DNA of 41,296 nucleotides, taken from the NCBI RefSeq assembly GCF_001598455.1, contig NZ_BCYZ01000039.1, positions 1-41,296 on the forward strand, read 5' to 3'. Source of the stretch: Sphingomonas pruni NBRC 15498 (GTDB lineage Bacteria > Pseudomonadota > Alphaproteobacteria > Sphingomonadales > Sphingomonadaceae). The notes beneath the pieces are model-generated. The model was not told the DNA's origin and did no database searches. It saw only the letters and a list, made by a program, of their open reading frames with translations. The position numbers were made by a program, and so were the translations under genes. This document shows, one piece after another, positions 1 to 7,134 of the stretch. Position 1 is the first letter of the stretch; each line of letters starts with the position of its first letter.

Positions 1-38
1 ATGTCGCGGTCGGAGCGATCAAACACGCCCTCCCCTAA

Positions 39-60
39 CCCCTCCCATAAATGGGAGGGG
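39..60 (-). terminator. Hairpin downstream of the NagX-like gene
   Basis: A perfect 10-bp stem (CCCCTCCCAT / ATGGGAGGGG) with a two-base loop begins 9 bases beyond the stop of the minus-strand gene that follows. It fits a transcription terminator, although no long U tract follows it. The same G/C-block stem style caps the dispersed repeats at 13.58 kb and 41.15 kb, so it may be the edge of a repeat copy rather than a dedicated terminator. Bases 1-38 hold no gene that I can see. Confidence 0.45.
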
Positions 61-68
61 AATTTAGG

Positions 69-1175
69 TTAAACCCGCAACACCCACCCCCGCGCCCGCA
101 ACGCCAGCGCGATCGCGATCGATACGCCGCCCAATATAACCGCATACAGCATAGACACCCAATCGAGAGGCAAGCCGGTCGCCTCGATCGCCGCCAGCAA
201 CCTCGCACCCAGATGCGCGCCGCCCGCCGGCACCTTCATCATCACGATCGCCACGGCGTCATGGACAATATACAGCGTCAGCGACACCGCACCGAGCGCC
301 GCCACCGTCCGCGCGACGCGCGACGCGCCGATCCGCGGCCAGACGATCTTGAGCAACGCCAGCAAGCCGAGCCCGATCGCCGCGTTGATCAGCGTGAAGG
401 TCGGCGTCCACAAATTCTTGTTGATCGGCCAGAACCAGGCGGCGGCAAGCGTCAGGCCCAGGCACAGGACGGCAACCGCGATGATCATGATCACCGGCTT
501 CTTGCGGCGCACCGACATGCGCTGCACCGCCATCCCGATCATCGTCGTGGCGATCGCCGACAGGGTCGACAGCGGCCCTTCGGGATCGAACGGCGGGCCG
601 TTATCGGGATGGCCATAGAGCCGCGTGCCGCCCAGGATCGCGCGGTCGAGCCAGCCGCTCATCCCTTCGCCCGGTGCCATGCTGGCGATCAGGTCGCCGG
701 GCGCGGGCAGATGGAGCAGCACGCCATGAACCAGCATCAGCACGCCGGCGGCGATGGCGGGCGCTTTCCAGCTCGTCGTCTGGCGGCAGGTGATCGCGCA
801 GATCAGATAGACGATGCCGATCCTCTCAAGCACGCCGGTGAAGCGGATCTCCTCTAGCCTGAGGCTGAAATGGACGATCATGCTGATCCCGAAACCAATC
901 AGCCACAACAGCGCCGATCGCCGCACGATCTTGGCGATCGACGGCCGCGGCATCCGCCCGTCCATCGTCAGCGGCAAGGCGAGGCCGACCGCGAGCAGGA
1001 ACATCGGAAACACCAGATCGGCGAAGGTCAGGCCGTTCCATTCGGCGTGATTGATCCACCAGAAAGCGTGTTCCTCCGACCCCTGCAGGTTGGCGAGCAC
1101 CATCCCGAAGATCGCAAAGCCGCGCAGCGCGTCGAGGGGTTCGTCGCGAATGCGCGTGGGTTTCGACATGTCCAT
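69..1175 (-). CDS. Inner-membrane acyltransferase-like protein, NagX / HGSNAT (DUF5009) type
   Basis: This is a polytopic inner-membrane protein of about 368 residues with roughly ten hydrophobic segments. Near its N-terminus it has the sequence RDEPLDALRGFAIFGMVLAN. The DALRGF signature, followed by a short loop and further membrane helices, is typical of the DUF5009 / heparan-alpha-glucosaminide N-acetyltransferase-like family. Members (NagX in some bacteria) are thought to acetylate sugars across the membrane. The substrate here is unknown. I chose ATG at 1175; a TTG at 1184 in the same frame would overlap the stop codon of the upstream amidohydrolase. The two genes almost touch on the minus strand, so they are probably co-transcribed and translationally coupled. 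Family confidence is good, function is inferred. Confidence 0.82.
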   Translation of the reverse strand: MDMSKPTRIRDEPLDALRGFAIFGMVLANLQGSEEHAFWWINHAEWNGLTFADLVFPMFLLAVGLALPLTMDGRMPRPSIAKIVRRSALLWLIGFGISMIVHFSLRLEEIRFTGVLERIGIVYLICAITCRQTTSWKAPAIAAGVLMLVHGVLLHLPAPGDLIASMAPGEGMSGWLDRAILGGTRLYGHPDNGPPFDPEGPLSTLSAIATTMIGMAVQRMSVRRKKPVIMIIAVAVLCLGLTLAAAWFWPINKNLWTPTFTLINAAIGLGLLALLKIVWPRIGASRVARTVAALGAVSLTLYIVHDAVAIVMMKVPAGGAHLGARLLAAIEATGLPLDWVSMLYAVILGGVSIAIALALRARGWVLRV

Positions 1176-1180
1176 TGCGA

Positions 1181-2452
1181 TCAACCCGTTACCACCATGC
1201 CGCCCTTCATGACCATCCGTACATGGCGCACCGCGGCGATGTCGGCGGTCGGGTCGCCGTCGACCGCGATCAAATCGGCGAGCAGCCCCGGTTTGACCGC
1301 GCCCAGCTTGCCGTCGAGGTGGAACCAGCGCGCATTGCCCCAGGTCGCGGCGATCAGCACGTCGGCCGGGCTCATCCCGCTCGCCGCCATCAGCTCCATC
1401 TCACGCGCGTTCGTGCCGTGCGCGAACACGCCGACATCGCCGCCCATGCAGATACGGACGCCGGCCTTCAGCGCCATCTGGAAGCTCTTGCGGTTGATCT
1501 GCACGGCCTCGGGCGCCGGCTCGGCCCCGGTCCAGCCGCGATAGCGCGACGTCGCGTCCGACGCGGCCAGCGTCGGGCAGAGCGCGATGCCTTTCTTCGC
1601 CATCTCCGCGAAGATTTCGGGCGTGCCGCCATAGCCATGCTCGATCGTATCCACGCCCGCGGCGATCGCGCGGCGCATCCCTTCCGCGGTGGCGGCATGG
1701 ACCGCGACCGGGCGGCCCGCATCGTGCGCGGCGGCGACCGCGGCCTTCATCTCTTCCAGGCTGAGGGTGGGGCGGCTGTCCTCGCCGGGGCGCCAGCGAT
1801 AATCGGCATAGAGCTTCACCCAATCGGCGCCCCCCGCGATCTGCCGCCGCACCGCCGCGACGATCGAGTCCACGCCCGACACTTCCTCGGCGCCTTGCGG
1901 AATGGCGACGCCGGGCTCGAACCCCTTGGGGCCGTACGCACCGAGCGCGACGATCGCGCGTGTCGCGACGTTGAGCCGCGGTCCCGGCACGATTCCCTGA
2001 TCGATCGCCGCCTTCAGCCCGACATCGGCATAGCCTGCGCCTTCGGTACCGAGATCGCGTTCGCTGGTGAAGCCGGCGAGCAATGTCGCCTTGGCGCTCG
2101 CCACCGCGCGCGCGGTACGCAGCGCAAGCGGCTCGTGCAGCACCTGATCGTCCCAACTCGTTTCGTTATAGGGGTGGAGGAACAGATGGCCGTGCCCCTC
2201 GATCATCCCGGGCATCAACGTCTCGCCGGGCAGGTCGATCACCCTGGCGTCGGCGGGCGCCGACAGGTTGGGCCCGACCGCGGCGATGCGGTCGCCTTCG
2301 ACCAGAACTTGCCAGCCGGCGTGCGCCTTGCCGTCCATCCCGTCGAACACGCGCGCGGGCTTCAGCAGGACCATTTGCCTCGGCGCCTCGGCCGCGGGGA
2401 GGGCAGCCGCCGGTCCGAGCAACATCGCCAATATAAGAGCCAGCCAGCGCAT
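1181..2452 (-). CDS. Exported amidohydrolase (imidazolonepropionase-like, metal-dependent hydrolase)
   Basis: The protein has 423 residues. Residues 1-21 form a Sec signal peptide (MRWLALILAMLLGPAAALPA), so it probably acts in the periplasm. The amidohydrolase TIM-barrel ligands are in order: HxH at His87/His89 (in IEGHGHLF, where Glu replaces the usual Asp of DxHxH), Lys213 in WVKLYADY, His252 in AVHA, His272 in IEHGYGG and Asp339 in MGGDVG. A C-terminal beta-sandwich with the usual LGAVKPGLLADLIAVDGDP pattern closes the fold. Members cleave cyclic or linear amides and dipeptides; the substrate cannot be told from sequence. It is divergent from a penicillin-acylase-type gene, with only 34 bases between the two start codons, which suggests a shared amide or peptide salvage role. 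Confidence 0.88.
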   Translation of the reverse strand: MRWLALILAMLLGPAAALPAAEAPRQMVLLKPARVFDGMDGKAHAGWQVLVEGDRIAAVGPNLSAPADARVIDLPGETLMPGMIEGHGHLFLHPYNETSWDDQVLHEPLALRTARAVASAKATLLAGFTSERDLGTEGAGYADVGLKAAIDQGIVPGPRLNVATRAIVALGAYGPKGFEPGVAIPQGAEEVSGVDSIVAAVRRQIAGGADWVKLYADYRWRPGEDSRPTLSLEEMKAAVAAAHDAGRPVAVHAATAEGMRRAIAAGVDTIEHGYGGTPEIFAEMAKKGIALCPTLAASDATSRYRGWTGAEPAPEAVQINRKSFQMALKAGVRICMGGDVGVFAHGTNAREMELMAASGMSPADVLIAATWGNARWFHLDGKLGAVKPGLLADLIAVDGDPTADIAAVRHVRMVMKGGMVVTG

Positions 2453-2486
2453 GGTTTTCTCCCCGGTGTCGCGTTACGCTGCCTAT

Positions 2487-4688
2487 ATGGATAGAGCCCT
2501 CCGCTTCCCGCTCCTAGCCCCCGTACTACTGGCCGCTGTCCTGACCATGGCGCCGACCGCGCCCGACCCCGCTTCCGCCGACATGGCGCGATGGCGGGGC
2601 GAAGCCGCGCGCGTCACGATCACGCGCGACGATTGGGGCATCCCGCACGTTCGCGGGCAGAGCGACGCCGATGCGGTATTCGGGATGATCTATGCCCAGG
2701 CCGAGGACGATTTCTCGCGAGTCGAGGCCAATTACCTGACTGCGCTCGGCCGCACCGCGGAGGCGCCGGACGCCGATGACGACGCGATCTGGAGCGACTT
2801 GCGCCAGCGCCTCTATGTCGATCCCACCGAACTGAAGGCGCAATATGCGGCGAGCGCGCCCTGGCTCAAATCGCTGATGAATTCCTGGGCTGACGGGCTC
2901 AATTTCTACCTGGCGACGCACCCCGGCACGAAGCCCAAGGTGCTCACGCATTTCGAACCCTGGATGGCGCTGAGCTTCACCGAAGGCAGTATCGGCGGCG
3001 ATATCGAGCGTATTTCTCTCAGCGACCTCAAGACCTTTTACGGCAAGCCGACGCCGCCGACGCCGGAGGAACTCGGCATGGTGCCGCGCGAGCCTTCCGG
3101 ATCGAACGGCATCGCCATCGCGCCCAAGCTGACTGCGGGCGGCAAGGCGCTGCTGCTGATCAACCCGCATACCAGTTTCTACTTCCGCTCCGAAGCGCAA
3201 ATGTCGAGCGCGCAGGGCCTCGACGCTTATGGCGCGTCGACCTGGGGACAATTTTTCATCTACCAGGGGTTCAACGCCAAAGCGGGGTGGATGCACACCT
3301 CGTCCACGGTCGACAATGTCGACGAATTCGCCGAGCGCGTGACGAAGCGCGGCGACAATTACGTCTATCGCTACGGCAGCGCCGAGCGGCCGGTGACAGG
3401 CAAGACGGTGACCCTGCGCTATCGCAAATCCGACGGATCGTGGGGGGAGCGGAGTTTCGCTACATGGCGAACCCATCACGGCCCGATCGTCGCGATCAAG
3501 AACGGCCGTTGGATCGCCGAGGCCTTGATGTGGAGGCCGGTGCCCGCGCTCGAGCAGAGCTGGCTTCGGACCAAGACCAGCGACCTCAAGACCTTCCTCC
3601 AAGTCGCGTCGCGCCGGGCCAATTCGTCGAACGACACCCTGTTCGCCGACAGCAAGGGCGAGATCGCGTTCCTGATGCCGCAATTCATGCCGGTCCGCGA
3701 CAATCGCTTCGATTATACAAGGCCGGTCGACGGCAGCGACCCCGCGACCGACTGGAAAGGGCTGCACACGCTGCCCAGCTTGCCCAGCGTGCTCAACCCG
3801 CGCGTTGGCTGGGTGCACAATACCAACGACTGGCCATGGGACGCGGCGGGGCCGGACAGCCCCAGGGCGGCCGATTATCCGCGCTACATGGATCAGGTCG
3901 GCGCCAATGCGCGCGGGACGCATGCCGACCTGTTGCTCAAGGGCAGGGCCGGCTGGACGCCCGAGAAGCTGCGCACCGCGGCGTTCGACAGCTATCTGCC
4001 CGCTTTCGCGGAATTGATCCCGGGACTGGTCAAGGCATGGGACGCACTCCCCGCCGACGATCCGCGCCGCGCCAGGCTGGCCGATCCGATCGCGCTGTTG
4101 CGCGGCTGGGACTATCGCTGGGGCTATGATTCGACCGCGACCAGCCTCGCGGTGTTTTGGGGCGACCATCTATGGCGAGAGGTCGGCAGCTTCGCCCAGG
4201 CCGAGCGGATGAACGTGCCCGATTATATCGCGATGCGAGTCAAACCGGGCGACAAGCTCGACGCGCTGGCCGCCGCCGCCGACCGGCTCAAGCGCGACTT
4301 CGGCGACTGGCGCGTGCCGTGGCGGCAGATCAACCGCTTCCAGCGGCTCGACGATTCGATCGCGCCGCATTTCGACGATGCCCGAGACTCCACTCCGGTG
4401 CCCTTCACCTCGGCGCAATGGGGCAGCCTGGCCTCGTTCGGCGCCAAAACCTGGCCGGGGACCAAGCGCTATTACGGCACCAGCGGCAACAGCTTCGTCG
4501 CCGTGGTCGAGTTCGGCTCGCGCGTGAAGGCGATGGCGGTAATGGCCGGCGGCCAAAGCGGCGACCCCGCCTCGCGCCACTTCGCCGATCAGATCGGTCG
4601 CTATGCCGAGGGGCGGCTGCGCCCGGTCTATTTCTATCCGGACGAGCTCAAGGGCCATGTCGAGCGGCGTTACCGACCGGGCGAATGA
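2487..4688 (+). CDS. Periplasmic penicillin acylase family protein (Ntn hydrolase precursor)
   Basis: The product is 733 residues with an N-terminal hydrophobic export signal (about residues 5-24). It is a single-chain precursor of the penicillin G/V acylase and acyl-homoserine-lactone acylase family. The N-terminal alpha-chain region carries RDDWGIPHVRG (residues 47-57) and the conserved GMIYAQAEDDF. The processing site and catalytic nucleophile fit REPSGSNG, with Ser206 becoming the new N-terminus after autocleavage. The beta-chain contains WMHTSS, FADSKGEIAF and, near the end, GTSGNSFVAVVEFG. Substrates in this family include beta-lactam side chains, acyl-homoserine lactones and N-acyl amides; which applies is not visible. 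The ATG at 2487 leaves just 34 bases to the divergent amidohydrolase start; the frame is open further upstream, but that would overlap the amidohydrolase. Confidence 0.9.
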   Translation: MDRALRFPLLAPVLLAAVLTMAPTAPDPASADMARWRGEAARVTITRDDWGIPHVRGQSDADAVFGMIYAQAEDDFSRVEANYLTALGRTAEAPDADDDAIWSDLRQRLYVDPTELKAQYAASAPWLKSLMNSWADGLNFYLATHPGTKPKVLTHFEPWMALSFTEGSIGGDIERISLSDLKTFYGKPTPPTPEELGMVPREPSGSNGIAIAPKLTAGGKALLLINPHTSFYFRSEAQMSSAQGLDAYGASTWGQFFIYQGFNAKAGWMHTSSTVDNVDEFAERVTKRGDNYVYRYGSAERPVTGKTVTLRYRKSDGSWGERSFATWRTHHGPIVAIKNGRWIAEALMWRPVPALEQSWLRTKTSDLKTFLQVASRRANSSNDTLFADSKGEIAFLMPQFMPVRDNRFDYTRPVDGSDPATDWKGLHTLPSLPSVLNPRVGWVHNTNDWPWDAAGPDSPRAADYPRYMDQVGANARGTHADLLLKGRAGWTPEKLRTAAFDSYLPAFAELIPGLVKAWDALPADDPRRARLADPIALLRGWDYRWGYDSTATSLAVFWGDHLWREVGSFAQAERMNVPDYIAMRVKPGDKLDALAAAADRLKRDFGDWRVPWRQINRFQRLDDSIAPHFDDARDSTPVPFTSAQWGSLASFGAKTWPGTKRYYGTSGNSFVAVVEFGSRVKAMAVMAGGQSGDPASRHFADQIGRYAEGRLRPVYFYPDELKGHVERRYRPGE

Positions 4689-4690
4689 GT

Positions 4691-5257
4691 TCAGCCGGCT
4701 GACGCGCCGGGATCGGGCGCAGTGTCGGTCAGGCTGCTCTGCGGGAGCGCGATGCGCACGAGCTTCCACGCGAACAAGCCGCGGCGCTCGAATATGAGGT
4801 TCACCGGATCGCCGACCGTGCCCTGACGGCGCACGGCAACCCCGAAGCGATCGCGAGTGATGTAGTGAAGGATATAGTCGACCCGCCGTGGCGCAGCAGA
4901 GTTCGTTTCTACGTGCCCGACCTTGCCGGCGCGGACCAGCGCCGCGATCCCCTCGGGCGTCACCACGCTGTCGATCATCCGGTCGAGGATCGACGGCATC
5001 AGCATCGCGCCGAGCCCGGCGAACGGATTGCCCCGCATCTGTGGATCGTGCTCCATCCGCGTGGTCACCGCCGCGGTCAGTTGCGGTTTCAGATCGGCGC
5101 GCACCGCCGGAAAGTCGACCGAGCCACGCAGCTTTTCCGCATCACCCTGTTTCGCGGCGGCGACGAAGCCCCGCACGGCGACGTAAGGCGATGCACCATA
5201 AGCCAGCGCGAACAATGCGAGCGCGACGCCGATTGCGATGATCCAGCCCTTGCGCAT
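4691..5257 (-). CDS. DUF2939 domain-containing membrane-anchored protein
   Basis: The product is 188 residues. A single hydrophobic segment (about residues 4-26) precedes SPYVAVRGFVAAAKQGDAEKL, which is the typical opening of DUF2939 proteins, where a transmembrane anchor is followed by a small periplasmic alpha/beta domain. The second half (residues about 120-170) is beta-rich and ends in LFAWKLVRIALP. The function of the family is unknown. ATG at 5257 places the anchor at the very N-terminus; longer in-frame extensions upstream are not hydrophobic and are ignored. The gene converges on the acylase gene with a two-base gap and is divergent from the FtsZ-like gene. Confidence 0.75.
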   Translation of the reverse strand: MRKGWIIAIGVALALFALAYGASPYVAVRGFVAAAKQGDAEKLRGSVDFPAVRADLKPQLTAAVTTRMEHDPQMRGNPFAGLGAMLMPSILDRMIDSVVTPEGIAALVRAGKVGHVETNSAAPRRVDYILHYITRDRFGVAVRRQGTVGDPVNLIFERRGLFAWKLVRIALPQSSLTDTAPDPGASAG

Positions 5258-5429
5258 GCGATCCTTTCGGCCCCGCGCCTGATCTAGGGCGGCGGGTTCC
5301 TCCCGGCAATGTCGCTGCCCCCGTGCCACTGCGTTGCGGGATTCTACGATAGTAGATTCCCAGCGTGGCGCGTTAACCATGGATGCCGCGATACGAGTCC
5401 CCGACATTGCAGCGAGTCGGGGAACGGTC

Positions 5430-6989
5430 ATGAGCTTTATGGACACTATCGAAATGGTGATGCCGCGGATCGCCGTCTTCGGCGTCGGCGGCGCGGGCGG
5501 AAACGGTGTCGCCGGCCTGGTCGATGAGAATTTGCCGAACGTCGAACTGGTCGTCGCCAATACCGACGCTCAGGCGCTGCGCATGCTGGGCGTCCGCCAG
5601 CAACTGCAACTCGGCCGGATGGCGACGCAGGGACTGGGAGCGGGTGCCTGGCCGGAGGTTGGTCGCGCTGCCGCGCAGGAAGTCATGGATGAAATCGACG
5701 CGGCGTTGGAGGATGTCGATTTCTGCTTCATCGCCGCCGGGATGGGCGGCGGCACCGGGACCGGCGCGTCGCCGATCTTCGCCGAGCGCGCACGGTTACG
5801 GGGCATTCCGACTATCGCGGTGGTGACGCGCCCGTTCGAGTTTGAAGGATTGCGGCGGGCGAGCAGGGCGGATCAGGGCATCGCCACGCTCGAGCCGCTG
5901 GTCGACGCCATCATCGTCGTTCCGAACCAGCGGCTGCTGGGCATCGGCGATCTCGCGATGACCTTCAAATCGGCAATGCTGGAATCCAACGCGGTGCTGG
6001 CCGACGCCGTTGGCGGGATCGCGCATTTGTTGGTCACGCCGGGACTCAAACAGATCGGCTTCGCCGAAATGCGCAACGTGATCGCGGAGATGGGTCGGGC
6101 AGTGATCGGGTTCGGCGAAGCGACCGAACGCACGGACCGTGCGATCCTCGCCGCGGAACGCGCGATGGCCTGCCCGTTGATCGACGACGAGATTGCGGGT
6201 GCGGGCAAGCTGATGATCTCGATCAGCGGCGGCACCGATATGTCGCTGATGGAACTGGACGCTATCGTCGCGACGATTGCCGATCAGGCATCGCCGGACG
6301 TCGAACTCGCTTGGGGAGCGTCGGTATCCGAGGCGCTCGACGGAGTCGTCCGCGTCGCGTTGATCGCGCAAGGCCATCGGCCCCAGATACCCGTGCAGGC
6401 GGCGCCCCTCCGTGCCGCGGTGGCACCCACGGCCGTCGCCTGCTCGGCGGTTGCCGAACCGAAACCGGCCGCTCTTGCGTCAGCCACGATTATTGCGGTG
6501 GAGAAGCCGGCAATGGTAACCCCGCTGATCGCGGCCGCGACTGCGGCGGCGGAGGCGGAGGCGGAGGCCCAGGTCGCGCTGACGCCGGTGGACGACATCG
6601 CCACGCCTTTGACCAAGGCTCCAACGCCTGCGCTGCCTTTCGGCACCGCGCAGGCGAGCGACCCTCGCGATCTCACCGAGGCGCTGGTCAAACCCACGGC
6701 GAGCGAGGCCCCGTTGCTCGACCTGATCGATCGGCTGCCACCGGCGTGGGAGCGCATGCCGGCCCGATCGCCTGACGACGCGCCACCTGCGGCCGTGAAT
6801 CTCAAGGCCTGCACCATGGACGAACTCTGGCTCGGCGACTTCGAACTGGAGGACCCCAGGCGTGCAAGTCTGGTCGAGCGGATCGCCAACGCGGTGAAGG
6901 GCTTATTCCGCTCTATGACCTTGCGGCTGGGTTTCGGGCGCCACACCATGATTGCCTATCGCGGCACACGAGCTCCGCTGCCGGCGTGA
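5430..6989 (+). CDS. Divergent FtsZ paralogue (tubulin-like GTPase with altered T7 loop)
   Basis: This 519-residue protein has the FtsZ fold: a T1 loop GVGGAGGNGV (residues 18-27), the T3-region ANTD (43-46), the tubulin signature GGGTGTGASP (106-115), and a second domain with SISGG. It therefore probably binds GTP. The T7 loop, whose Asn and two Asp residues drive GTP hydrolysis in the neighbouring FtsZ subunit, reads KQIGFAEM (207-214) instead of the usual INVDFADV, so Asn, Asp and Asp become Gln, Gly and Glu. A long Ala/Pro-rich linker (about 316-460) leads to a tail that lacks a recognisable DIPAFLRR-type peptide. Residues 479-500 instead form an amphipathic helix pattern. It is probably an accessory or regulatory FtsZ, not the main division protein. 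ATG 5430 is chosen for the GGGGAA ribosome site six bases upstream; ATG 5379 and TTG 5334 are alternatives. Confidence 0.85.
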   Translation: MSFMDTIEMVMPRIAVFGVGGAGGNGVAGLVDENLPNVELVVANTDAQALRMLGVRQQLQLGRMATQGLGAGAWPEVGRAAAQEVMDEIDAALEDVDFCFIAAGMGGGTGTGASPIFAERARLRGIPTIAVVTRPFEFEGLRRASRADQGIATLEPLVDAIIVVPNQRLLGIGDLAMTFKSAMLESNAVLADAVGGIAHLLVTPGLKQIGFAEMRNVIAEMGRAVIGFGEATERTDRAILAAERAMACPLIDDEIAGAGKLMISISGGTDMSLMELDAIVATIADQASPDVELAWGASVSEALDGVVRVALIAQGHRPQIPVQAAPLRAAVAPTAVACSAVAEPKPAALASATIIAVEKPAMVTPLIAAATAAAEAEAEAQVALTPVDDIATPLTKAPTPALPFGTAQASDPRDLTEALVKPTASEAPLLDLIDRLPPAWERMPARSPDDAPPAAVNLKACTMDELWLGDFELEDPRRASLVERIANAVKGLFRSMTLRLGFGRHTMIAYRGTRAPLPA

Positions 6990-7089
6990 TGCCGACATTC
7001 AGACCATAATGAATTATTTTTCTTAGATTATTGTCGCGAGCTTATTGAAAAATCATCGACATTCCGGGATGCTGACCAGGATTAAATAA

Positions 7090-7117
7090 TACCAGCCGCG
7101 CGGCGAGACCGCTGGTA
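7090..7117 (+). promoter_or_regulatory. Inverted repeat in the fixL-like leader
   Basis: A perfect 7-bp inverted repeat TACCAGC / GCTGGTA separated by 14 bases lies just in front of the ribosome site of the kinase gene. It could be an operator or an RNA stem that affects translation. The A/T-rich stretch at 7005-7090 before it (unlike the GC-rich surroundings) is the likely promoter region. Confidence 0.35.
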
Positions 7118-7134
7118 AAAAGGATGGGGACAAA

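Noticed and set aside
2526..4169. A 547-residue minus-strand frame under the acylase gene
   Set aside because: Arg/Gly-rich antisense shadow; the acylase signature on the other strand is complete.
7050..7075. TTGA...TCA upstream of the fixL-like gene as an FNR/FixK box
   Set aside because: The half-sites are four bases apart instead of six and the second half is incomplete.
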